A stretch of 64,000 bases of DNA from Apostichopus japonicus (lineage: Eukaryota > Echinodermata > Holothuroidea > Aspidochirotida > Stichopodidae), in assembly GCF_037975245.1 (NCBI RefSeq), contig NC_092578.1:19133321-19197320 (forward strand). Reading direction: 5' to 3'. Shown in pieces: positions 11,728 through 22,620 of the stretch (within the stretch, counting starts at the first letter, position 1; every line of letters begins with the position of its first letter). A model generated the notes under the pieces. The model was not told the origin of the DNA, did not search any database, and saw only the letters and a list, made by a program, of their open reading frames with translations. A program made the translations under genes and the position numbers.

Positions 11728-14311
11728 TTACAGAAAGGCGTCAAATATTTTCTGTAAGGTTTCCTTACTCCTGTATGCCACGAGCCCGCCAGAGTTTGAC
11801 CAACGGTTCTTGGCATCCAAACCCTCAGAGTCAGGTTTGTGGTAGGCTATTTCCCGTCCAGATAATCTGACGTCTTTCTCTTTACGACATTTATTCAGAG
11901 TCACCTCGAAATCTACGATCCCTCCCCCGACGGACTTGAGTAGCGCATGTGGCGCGCACGTATCCCACTTGTAAGTCTGACCTCTGGAGACAAAGTAGGC
12001 ATCTGTGAATTGTTCGATCACACATAGCATTTTGTAGCCGGCTCCGCTCGATGTGCAGACCCTGCCTACTCGTTCAAGTCTGGATGTGTATTCTTCTTTC
12101 TCGGCCGAACTGACAATGCAGTCCACGGAATCGTGCAGCGTCGCTTCGAGGGAGAAAGAACTGGCCGTGACATCCTTGTGACACACTCCCCATAGAACTC
12201 TGCCCTGCCAACTAACAAAGAGAAAGATCAAGTAAATATCAACATTTGGGGCAAAAAATCGGTCAAATAGTGAAATATGGGGAAGAGATACAATAGCATT
12301 ATCGTTTGTTGCATAAATCCATTTTTATTTTTTCCTAGTAGTTTTGAAGATTTTTTGTTTTTGATTGTTGGGCTTGCAATGAAGTATGAAGACCAAACCT
12401 ACGTTTTATCTTTGTTCTCAGCAAACGGTTGGTTGACCACACCCATGACTGGTTCCCCTGTGGTGGTATCAAATACCCCTATCAATACCAAAGCACACTG
12501 AAGGCCATTGGAGTAAATACCATCCTTTGGTGTACTGTCCTCATTTCCTTTGATAAACTCAGAGGTGCCATCTGCAAAGAAAATCAGATCATAAAAAACA
12601 TAGAACATTGAGGCAAAATATGTCAATTTCTTAACTCTTCATTTTTCTTTTTAATTGGTGGTGGAGAAAACCCTTCAGTGGAATATACACAGTATGTTAA
12701 TGGTGGATGTTGTATGTGTCTTTCCTCAGTGCTACGGTTTTCTGTGTCATTCAACCATAAACACCACTCACAACTTTTGTAAATTCAATCATTTCAAATC
12801 ATAAAGATTTCAACGTAAAAACTCTTTTGAATGTCCTATGTCTTAATTTATTGATTTTATTACTAACGATGACCATCGGGAAGAGGTTGAATTAGTATCA
12901 AATTAAAAATTAGAAATAATTTAGATTGGCAATCAAATGGGAGAGCATCACAGCCATTTTGTTTTACAGCTGGATCTTCGTTATCATCTTACCGTAGAGA
13001 AATTACGAACATTTTGGAAACACTTCCGTGTATCTTGTATTGTATTTTATGTCTCTGAATCCTGGCTTACACCAAACCAAAACCACAAAGTTTTGCCCTA
13101 TAGAGAAATATAAGACCATTGACTAGATCAATCACAAACTCTTTTTTTTTCTTACCGATTGGATCTATCCAAATACCAATGTTGCTGAGATCCAACTGCA
13201 AGGTTAGATTGGTGACCTTTGACCCAACATCCATAGACACCTCCTCATGTAGTGCTTTTGCCAAAAGGTGAGCTGCTTCTTTGTTGTTGTTGAGCACTTT
13301 GTTCAGGACGTCTGCGGTTTCAGAAACGGTCGGCCGGATGCTCACCGTAACCGTCTCCCCGAGAGTATTGGTGAACTTGTTGGTTTCTTCCCCAAAGACC
13401 CTCTCTGCAAGGTTTGTAAACTGAAGTGGCAAAAAAGATTATAAAAAATAATTGTGGTTGAGTTAGGAAACAAAAAGTAAAGGGCTTTTGATAAGGTGGT
13501 TTTGAGGTTTCAAAATATATTTTACATAGTATTAATATAAAAGAGAAAACTATTTTACAGATTCTGCTCAGGATTAGTTACATTGAATTGTTTTCTTCTA
13601 AACCTTTTCATGTATGAATCTCCTCATCTATCCTTCACACCCCACCCTCCAACCCCTGCACCACTCCCACACCAACACTCCTCTACCCCTGCACCACTCC
13701 CACACCAACACCCCAACCCCTGCACCACTCCCACACCAACACCCCCAACCCCTGCACCACTCCCACACCAACACCCCAACCCCTGCAACACTCCTCCCCA
13801 ACCACACCAACACCCCAACCCTTGCGCCACTCCCACACCCCCAATCCCTGCACCACTCCCACACCCCACCATCCAAACCCCTGCACCACTCCCACACCCC
13901 ACCCTCCAAACCCCTGCACCACTCCCACCCCTCCCCCACCCCCCACCCCCTGCACCACTCCACTACTGTACATTATTAAACACCTTTGTCTGATACAGTC
14001 ATAGGTAGCATGGAAACAATACATTCTCATTCCTAGATATATTTCTGGCATATTGACAATTCGAGAAATGAACGTTTGAACCTCTGTCTCGTATAACAAC
14101 TCACCTGTTTTTGAATTTCATATCGAATCATCTCCTGAATCAATACGTCCCCGAGGGTTTTAAAGTCGTGGACAAAGCTGTCGTCGTTCTTGTGTATATC
14201 GTCCTTTCTCTGAACCAGCAGCTTGAAGAGGGTATTCTCGGATCGAATAATTCTGGCAAGTTTTCCAGCTTTCTCAGAGAGCTTGATGAGACACTCCAAA
14301 AGGTCTGCCAT
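11728..14311 (-). CDS. INPP1: Inositol polyphosphate 1-phosphatase, complete, 4 coding exons
   Basis: Removes the 1-phosphate from inositol 1,4-bisphosphate and 1,3,4-trisphosphate, a cytosolic, Mg2+-dependent, lithium-sensitive step. Coding exons in transcript order: 14311-14105, 13420-13156, 12571-12403, 12211-11728, giving 374 aa (human about 399). Junction phases 0, 1 and 2 all agree with GT/AG sites. The exon 3 donor is C|GTAGGT; reading through it would give an in-frame TAG, so the splice is required. Visible metal-site residues of the lithium-sensitive phosphatase fold are D49 (HDFKTLGDV), E80-E81 (FGEE), D155-P-I-D158-G-T (split across an intron) and W296-D297 (WDTCAPHA). GGGIVDF and the C-terminal RWSNSGGLVAYRS match the family. 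The protein is shorter than human, mainly in the loop after VLWGV. A splice acceptor at 14338-14340 implies an upstream 5' UTR exon. Intron 1 holds a minisatellite. Confidence 0.95.
13630..13965. repeat. C-rich minisatellite in INPP1 intron 1
   Basis: Tandem units of about 31 bp built from CCCCTGCACCACTCCCACACCAACAC, with later units changing to CACCCCACCCTCCAAA. The plus strand is nearly free of G, so both strands show long artefactual ORFs (Pro/His/Thr-rich and Gly/Val/Trp-rich). The array lies between INPP1 coding exons 1 and 2. Confidence 0.93.
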
Positions 14312-16755
14312 GATTGATGACAAAGTCAGGTTTTGTACTGAAGCGTAAGAAAAAGTTAAAAATAAGTAATTTGTGTTAAAGAGCGAGTCAATGTTGATAA
14401 AAACACAGATAGCATTGACAATACTCAAAGTTGAGTAATCACTATTGACTGATCTGATTTCTTAACCCAAAAATAAAACAGAATTATAAAAGGAAAGTAG
14501 GCAAATGTGACTGTGGAATGTGAATCAAACATTTGATCCAACTTAGTAGCACAATGTATTTTCTTCTTCAGGGTTGACTTGATTTCCAAAAGAATAAAAC
14601 ACACGCTGCATTCCAGGTATAAATTAATAAATTACTTGTTCATGGAAATTGTTAATCCTGAGATTTTGCTGTGGATAATCAATTATAACCAACAGTTAGC
14701 ACTACAACATAATTAACAAACCACTTACCTTATAAAGAAACTACTAGAAGGAACTACAGAACTAAAGCTTGGTTGATACACTCACTTTTACTGCAGTGAT
14801 CAATCTTTTGAAAATTTTCAAAAGGGCAAGTTTTTTTTTCTCAGTTTAATACAATGGCTAAAGTCCAATATACAGTACAACAGGATCACTGATACTGTAC
14901 GAGAGCAACAAAATCTTTTCTTGAAACATATGCTGGCGCTCACAGATGCAGATTAAGTTAACGGTAGCCGTCAATCACAGTATAGGACTGTTATGTAAAG
15001 TAGTTTGTCATGCAACACCAACTCAGAACCAGCATAAACTCATCAAACCTGGGGCATAACAAAGTAACTCACAGGTGGAAACCTTCTGCTTCAACTGAAA
15101 CGTTATCGGTTGAGGGTAGCCTCACCCTAGCTGTAACAAACTATAGTTTGTACCTGACAATTGGTAAAAGCATATGGAACTGTGTATGATCACTATATGC
15201 AACGTCCATTATAAATAGCCTGTATTACTGACATATCAAGACAGATTGTGACTTATATTACATTAGTAAGAGGTGTCCTAAAAGAATGACTTTGGCCACA
15301 GAATTAACTTTAAATGTGTTGTAGATTGCTAACAAACACTGCTATTGGTGTAGATTGTGTTGCTAAACCATACTGTATGGTAACAAACCTTTAAGTTTAT
15401 GACAGTCATCAATTGAAGTGACTGAACTACTGAACTACAGCCAGGAGGATTTCTCACATGCCGTGCACCAATCTCAAGAGGGAAAGATCAGACTTCCATA
15501 ACCTCCATGAAAATTCATACCATGTAATTATAATTTTGTCAAAGTATGAAAAATTGTGTCAAATGTCATCCGTATGGATCTTCAACTTCGGAGGTTTACA
15601 ATTAAAGGGATAGGAAAGTCTCAGATGTTAACAAACCCCCCCCCCACGCCCACCCCCAAATAAAATACAGAAGAAAGCACATAGGAGAACAGAACATGAA
15701 ATACAGTATGTATAAGAAACACATTGGTATGAATCTCACTTTGGTAGCCTGTTCCGTTGCTAAGATACAAATTTTGCAATTTATTGGTTTGATTTGGATA
15801 AATGAAATGCATAATCATTTCTGATGTCATCCATAGACAACATATCAATGTGTTTTTCTTTTTCTTTTTCAATAGTTGCGAGAACTGAAATAACCTTTAT
15901 AATTTTGATGACAATTTCTGCATTGATCATAAATTGCAATAAATTACATAGTTTCCCATCAAATAACTGAATGACTTCCCTGTATTTAATATACTGTATT
16001 TCACAAAGTTCCTACAGTACTTATCTAATCAGGTAATGTAACAATGGAGGCAGAAATCCTTCCTTACTATGTGTATACTCCTTATGAAGGAATCAGCAAT
16101 AAATTAGTCTGTGGCAACAACATTAACCCTTGCCTCATAACTCTCTGAAAATTCATCACAACAGGAAGGCTTAGTTGGTGTCATCTAGAGTTCTTCAAAT
16201 GAACTTCTAACGGCTTCCTAACCCTTGGGACTTACTAGTCAACTAAACTAACACAGTACTGTACTGTAGCATTATAACATTCTAATATTATCTCCTATTT
16301 ACAGTAAGTGCATGATGCATCAAGAAATCCCTAACTTTTCTACCATTTCTATGATTTAATATGCCTAATGTTAGGCTTATTCTTCAACATATGTTTTATA
16401 GGTGGAAGGTATTCACCCAACCAGTTAATTAAGTTTTGTACTGGTACTTTATTATGTTAATATCAATCAGTAGTACATGGAGCTCTCAAAATTGTTTACT
16501 CCATCTGGGTTGATTACTGTAAGTCGTATACTGAATTACCTGATCAATAAGCATGGTACTGGTATTAAGTTATTTGATTATTGGGATGATAATGAAGTAG
16601 CTCTTATTTGTCAGTTGTTAGGGCACATATTTACTGATCATCAGTTGAATATACCAGTGTAATGGTACATGCTCATTTACCCGATAGTCAGTCAAATGAG
16701 TTATGGACTGGTGCCTATTTACCTGATCTTCGATTATATAAGGGATGCTTGATTA
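14312..16755. other. INPP1 upstream region, no other gene seen
   Basis: AT-rich sequence upstream of the INPP1 start codon, presumably part of a 5' UTR intron. A C-run lies at 15637-15656. No coding exon, RNA gene or element boundary was recognised. Confidence 0.5.
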
Positions 16756-16763
16756 CCAGATTG

Positions 16764-17139
16764 CAGTGGCGGAGCGTCAATACAGTCAGAGGGAGTGGAT
16801 GCCCCCCCCCCTGGCGGACTCAAATGGACTGCTGGCGCCCTTTTTAGCTTTTTACCACTTTTAACTTATTTGCGATTATTGACTTTTTATTGCACTCTCA
16901 TCTACCTATTGACATTTGTCACATTTATTTGGCGATGACACCTTGTTATTCTTCGTTTATCTGCAAATTAGCAAGGCCCGGAGAGGGTCATTTCCGGTGA
17001 TCTAGGGTGTATCTTTACTCAAAAATTTCGGTACGCTCCGCGCCAACTCGTGGTGGCGCTCCGCTTAGAATAGTGTCGGAAGAGCCCCTATACAGACCAT
17101 TCTTGCCCCCCTTGACCAATACCTCTAGCTCCGCCACTG
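16764..17139. mobile_element. Non-autonomous hAT-like element, 376 bp
   Basis: Bounded by 12-bp perfect terminal inverted repeats (CAGTGGCGGAGC at the left, GCTCCGCCACTG at the right) and flanked on both sides by the identical 8-bp duplication CCAGATTG (16756-16763 and 17140-17147). An 8-bp duplication with CAG/CTG ends is the hAT superfamily signature. It has no transposase, so it was mobilised in trans. The interior carries a C-run (16801-16811) and a GTACGCTCCGCGCCAAC block shared with the larger element at 52058-53560. Confidence 0.93.
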
Positions 17140-17789
17140 CCAGATTGTAGGTGTAATATTAGCCTGGTGTAAAGCTTATTCAATGGACCGTAGGGAGATA
17201 ACCATGCAGAACCCCATGAAGAACAGATATATCCAGATGATGGTGTGAACTCCTTCCACTTCACCTAACCCACTACCCACAAACAATAATTATTAGCACA
17301 ACTTTACTTTTAGAACTAATTGAAAACCTAATTTATAGCCTAAATTTACTTCAGAATTCACCACTTCACATAAATACCTATATATTTATTATTCCTTGGG
17401 AGGACCCCATATCCACTAAACTTTAGGGCTAACACCCTCAGGGCCATACTCCCAATTCCCCCCCCCCCCCAAATCTTAGTGCTTACAAGTATACTTAACT
17501 TATTTAGGTCTCTATGGTACATTAAGTTATTATATAATGAATTAAGCCAGATTGTAAGCAATATATCTAAATACTTTTCTCTATGGTTTGATGAGTACCT
17601 CAGATCACCGTTGAATGTGATGGGATATAATTATAAGCAAGCATGCTGTCTATATTCACCGATCATGGGGAAGAAGCCACAACCTATTTTTGTTTGTTAC
17701 ATGCTAAACAATTTTAGGTCCAGGTACGAATGTTACAGTACATTTTGTTGTTTTATGTTGTATGTTGTTAAAGGTCCTATATTACTTGT

Positions 17790-18065
17790 GGTACAATTAT
17801 AGAATACAGGGCCATTCATTAACTCTTCCCAGCATCCGGATGCGCGGATGCGCGGTGTGTCTGTACATGTCCGTACACGTATGACGCCCTCTAAAATTCC
17901 ATCACGTATTTCATTTTGACTCCGCATCCACGCATCCGCGCATCCACTCAAAAAGAAAGAACTGGGACTTTGACATTTTTTACTCACATACGTACTGACT
18001 GAGCATCCGCGCATCCGGATGCTCAGATAGTGTCATCGAGTGGCCCTGTATTCTATAATTACTCC
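17790..18065 (+). mobile_element. Short hAT-like element, family A copy 1, 276 bp
   Basis: Starts GGTACAATTATAGAATACAG and ends with the inverted counterpart CTGTATTCTATAATTACTCC. It is flanked by perfect 8-bp duplications TTACTTGT (17782-17789 and 18066-18073). Subterminal inverted repeats of AGCATCCGGATGCGCGG lie inside each end, and the middle carries further GCATCCGCGCATCC repeats. No coding capacity. A second, inverted copy lies at 47262-47643. Confidence 0.95.
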
Positions 18066-18073
18066 TTACTTGT

Positions 18074-19224
18074 TACAATGTTAGTGCTGGGCCTATATTT
18101 GATGTAAGTTAACTGTGTGTTATTGTTAATGGTAACGACCAACGTTACCGTAACTCACCGTTTTGACAACAGGCCTAACCGCTAGGCTGAAGTAGAAGAA
18201 CTTACTTTGTTTTCACATTAATTTTTCATTCTGTCTGTCTGACTGTTGGCCTAACTTTGGATTGTCTATCACTCTATGCGTATGACGATCTGAAGATGAA
18301 CAGTTCGTTTCCTTGTAGATCTGCCCCAGTCTAGTTAAACTAACAACAAGAATACAAGACAGTCTGTAATCTCTTCTATCCAGCGTCCAGGAAGTCACTG
18401 AGTCGGTAAGTTTATCATTGATCTGAGTTATACAGCAAGCCTGCGTACATAGGATTGGATAGGAAATAAGTTATTGACATCAGCCCCAGTATTCAAGAAA
18501 ACGGAAAGAAATAATGCAAAGAAAACGATTTGAGTGATTAGGATGATAATGAAATTGATACTGTAATTTGGTACTCGGTCGCTTGAGTTATTACATTTCA
18601 GAATGTGCCCCCCCCCCCGGGTACACATTGATGTACTCCCAATACACGTAGAGATTGAGTGAATCAAATCTGTACAATTATTATAGGTAAATGGCTTTCA
18701 TATAATATATGCAACAGTGAGAAACCAAGCAGGATATAACATAGGTTGTACACAATTCGTTTGGGACTAGGAAAGCTGTGATTGCGTCTTTGAAATTGTT
18801 AATGAACAAGGTAGGCCAAATTAAGATCCTACATCGGTGATAAGTGGTATTCCTAGATATAACAATAAAAAGCATTAGGCCGGCGTTTGATGGTTTGAAC
18901 CGTAAATTGGCATGAGTTAACTTTGTAAATTGTAGGTCTAGACCTAATGTTGACTTAGCCTAGGCCTAGGCCTTCTCTTCGGCTGTGACTAGTGTTAGCC
19001 TAATGTTAACTAGCCTAGGTAACAAGGTATTAGGATGAGAATAGGCTAGGCCTGATGTAGGCTACAATAACTTGGATAGATGACGCAAGGGTCTAGGACA
19101 ATACTAGAGACGGAAACATTACTTTCTACTTCAGTCATTGTCTCAGTGAATTGGGGAATTATAGTCAAAATATAGCCCAGGCTATTTTTCAAAGGCCTAT
19201 CCTTGATATGCACTTGGTGGACAG
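18074..19224. promoter_or_regulatory. Possible INPP1/MPLKIP head-to-head promoter region
   Basis: INPP1 (minus) and MPLKIP (plus) are divergent and both show a splice acceptor just before their coding start, so their first exons should lie between them. Two good donors point outward here: a minus-strand A|GTAAG at 18206/18205 and a plus-strand TCG|GTAAGT at 18405/18406. A C-run lies at 18609-18618 and TAGGCCTAGGCC repeats at about 18950-18975. The promoter role is inference. Confidence 0.3.
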
Positions 19225-19560
19225 TAGGACCAGTGCTGTGGGCGAGTGGATAAAGAAGGTGGAATTTGAAGCAATGAGGCTTAGCAATGGGAGGTTTGGG
19301 GTTTGATTCTCAGCCGAGTCAGAGTAAGGTGGGGTTTTCATCCAAGATCAATCTACGGTTTTCCCATCTGAAATGACTTTCTAACTTGAAAAGATTCTAA
19401 ATTTGAGTTCAAATGTTGAATTAGAAGCCACCTGACTTGTTAAGATGTAATCCATAAGCCCTTGCAGGTGTCTCCCACATTTGTGGGCGCTAAAGCATCG
19501 TAAAAATAACTGCTGATGATTAATATTATTATTTGGCCTATGGTGGTAACTGGTATCGGT
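19225..19560 (+). mobile_element. tRNA-derived SINE-like element, copy 1
   Basis: The head GTGGGCGAGTGGATAAAG resembles an A box. GGTTTGGGGTTTGATTCTC, about 60 bp later, resembles a B box, the arrangement expected for an internal pol III promoter. The body shares CTACGGTTTTCCCATCTGAAATGA and following blocks with the sequence at 60430-60770. The end runs into TAATATTATTATTTGG. Exact ends and target duplications are not certain. Confidence 0.6.
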
Positions 19561-20197
19561 CAACAGCAGTAACCTTGTGTAACTTCACGTATTGTGTTAT
19601 GCCGCAGTGGCACAGATACAGACACTCTAGTTGCCATGTCAGTAAGTCAAGTTGTATATAATTTTTCAATCTCAAACAAGGAAACATTACTTAAGTAAAT
19701 TATTCCACGGATGTAAACTTCACTGCAAGAGCAAATTTACAGACATTTTTATTTGCTTCGAGCAATTTTGACTCCCAACCTTTACAAGTATAGTTCTCAA
19801 CATTTACGGCAGAATTTGGTCAAACCATCAATGAAATCACATAGCTGAAGAAAAGTTCACTAAATCACTAGGCGAGATCATCATGATCGCTATCCTTTAT
19901 TACGAGAAGATTATTAGACTTACTATCATGAATTTACCATATATCAGACACATGGTGTTCAGGTACTTGGTCTTTCCCTAAACACTGCAGCATAATACAC
20001 CCAGACTATTGCAAATTACACACACAATGCTATCTTAGGGGAACCTACAGATTATGTATAAATAATGAAAGAAGGTTGAGACAAGTAAGAAACAAAGAGT
20101 ACAAGAAAGAAATAAAATGACAATTGTTCGGGTTTGTTTTCAAGTTCATGTATATTTTGTAGAGTAATATCATTCATTGCTTGTATGTCTATTCTAG

Positions 20198-21690
20198 CAT
20201 CCTTAAAAATGTCTCAACCACCAAACCCCTACGCAGGTGGGATGCCAGGAAAGAGAACACCAGAGATGCCACCAAATCCATACCATGGGGGACATCCAGG
20301 TCAGAGGTCACCATGGGGTCATTCATCTCCACGGCACTTCAACCAATATTCCAATTCAAGGCAGGTCCACACATTAAATTTAATACGTACAGTATGTTTA
20401 TCGGGTGGATGAGTTTAATTATTGAAATGTGAATGCGACAACCAGTGCACGTTTAATGATCTCAGTGGACTAAGAGTACCTAATAGTTCCAATTTAACTC
20501 TGTATGTGAAGTTATTCCACGTAAGTCTCCGAGGCAAGATTTGTAGTAATAATATTATTGGTTGCTTCTCCATGCAAAGCTGAAAAGTGATTCTAAATTT
20601 GCTGTGATTCTAACTGCCTGCTTTTTATTTTACAGACAGCATAGTCAGAGCATGCCAAGTAACCAGTGGGGATATTCCCCTCACCATTCTGGAGGAAGTC
20701 CTCACTTTACCCCACCACACAAGCCAAGTTACTCTCCTATCCCCATGCAGCCTTTCTCAACACCGTATTCCAACAACAGGGGTCAGAGAGGGCGACCTTC
20801 CATGGGTGCAGGTAATACACCGTATGGGGACAAAAGACAGGGACAGAAGACATTCCACAAAGACAGGAGGTTCTCAGGTGGCGGTGGTGGACGAGGAGGT
20901 CATAAGGTAGGGAAACAATGTTCTGCACTGTTTATGATGTTGCCTGTTAATAGGTTACATCGTAGAGATGTATGTAACATAATATATTAACTATAACTTA
21001 ATTGTTATATTTTCCCCCACTTTCAGAGAGGATCAGATGCTCCCATTGAGCGATATGTAAAGGATGACATGTTGCAAAACCCCTGGGCTGAGCTGGAGAG
21101 AAGAGAGGGAAATCCCCCCGCTGCAACGTAGGTCGTCCGATACTTGAGGTTAGTCAACTATTTCTCCTTAAGTAGAAGAGAGAGACAGAGAAGAACAGAA
21201 AAGTCAAAATTAGCAAGCTAGTGCAACCATGATTCAGAACTAGATTTGTGCGTAAGAAATTTGACTGTTAACGAATGGTTTTCCCCAAAAAGAGTGAGAA
21301 ACAGTTGTTATCGCCTGTTGTACTTACTGCTAAATCTCCTTTTTTATTTCTTTTATTTTTGCAGACACATAGTCAGAAATGTTCCTCAAGTGCTGAATTG
21401 TTAATAAATGTTAATTTTTAAAGAGTTCCAATACCGCCAGTTCTTATGAATCCTGGTGTAGTTCATACGAACCTGATGCTTCGTCAAGAATGTTTTCTCT
21501 AGATAGATATTTTGTTTTCACATGTCAGCTCTGCATATTCATAATCGAAGCTTCCTATCTTGTAAATTAATATCGTCTAGTTTAAAAGTGAGCATTTATA
21601 AGCATATTACTTGTATCCTCAGTTGTCAGAAAGGTGCAGAATGGGTTACGGCCAGATGCTCACATGTCTACACTGCTAGGTTACAATAAA
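20198..21690 (+). CDS. MPLKIP: MPLKIP / TTDN1-like protein, 3 or 4 coding exons
   Basis: In human this is a small nuclear protein mutated in non-photosensitive trichothiodystrophy and reported to bind PLK1. Start chosen at ATG 20209, after a splice acceptor at 20196-20197. Coding exons are 20209-20364, 20640-20906 and 21027-21131 (stop TAG 21129-21131), giving 175 aa (human 179). Residues 1-140 are low complexity (Gly, Pro, Ser, Arg; two NPYxGG repeats near the N-terminus). The diagnostic part is the C-terminal IERYVKDDMLQNPWAELE, which aligns with human LENYFKPSMLEDPWAGLE. The exon 2 acceptor is the second of two AGs (ACAGACAG|CAT); only that one keeps the frame. A C|GTAGGT donor at 21127/21128 could instead join to 21365 and give a 187-aa form ending at TAA 21404. 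A poly(A) signal AATAAA lies at 21685-21690. Convergent with CDK12 downstream. Confidence 0.85.
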
Positions 21691-22387
21691 TGTGCATGAG
21701 AAAATGGAATGTATGTGGTTGTTGGGAGATTCGCTGTATCTATCCTAGTTGATACTTTACTTGAGTTAGCATACAGTATATGGTTTCAAGTTCTCAGGGT
21801 GGGTGGAAAATATTCTGCACTGGAAATTTATTGATATAGTTCACTCCTTGCTTACTTATCCTAACCTTAATACATATATGCACTCTGATCCTCCTAGCCC
21901 ACCACAAAAACTGATAGCAGTTGTGCTCCCCCCTCCCCCCCCCCACCTAAATTGATCCACTTAAGGTCACTACCCACTTAAGTTCCTCTTCCTATCATCA
22001 TGAAGACTGAAAACAACTTCCAAGTGCTCATATATTTGACAATTGCTTGAAGCCCGTTTGGGTTAGTGGTTTGGTTAAGATTCCTGATAACATTTTTCAT
22101 CCCTCCATCAAGCACTCTGTGTGTGGAAATTAATGTAACTCTCTCTGTTAAACAATCCTCAAACAAAGATATAACAAATACATGAAACACATGTCTAATG
22201 TCAATTTTTATTATGATTACACAATCTTTCTGCACAGAGAATATGTATTAAGTTACTCTTTCTACTATATTAACTCCTTCAACACTTCTGTTAGTGCTTT
22301 AGTCAAGTCTTGCAACACCTTCCCAACAATTGTATCTATTCCTAGACTAATAAGATTCGTAGGATACGTATAAGATACAGGTCAATA
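21691..22387. other. No gene seen downstream of MPLKIP
   Basis: Intergenic DNA with a C-run at 21929-21945. The ORFs are short and not recognised. Confidence 0.5.
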
Positions 22388-22620
22388 CTATGACAACCAT
22401 TGGATCAAGCTGATCAGGCAACTGGATCAAGCTGATCAGGCAAGCACTTGATCTAGCTGATCAGGAAACCACTTGATCAGGCTGATCAGGTAACCACTGG
22501 ATCAAGCTGATCAGGCAACTGGATCAAGCTGATCAGGCAACCACTGGATTAAGCTGATCAGGCAACTGGATCAAGCTGATCAGGAAACCACTTGATCAAG
22601 CAAGCACATGATCAGGCTTA
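22388..22620. repeat. GATC-rich tandem repeat, 22/26-bp units
   Basis: About ten units of CTGGATCAAGCTGATCAGGCAA, with or without an extra four bases (CCAC). Nearly every unit has two GATC tetramers, one inside the palindrome TGATCA. The array decays at the right edge. Confidence 0.9.

Noticed and set aside
13583-14099. Pro/His-rich and Gly/Trp-rich ORFs on both strands
   Set aside because: They are produced by the C-rich minisatellite in INPP1 intron 1.
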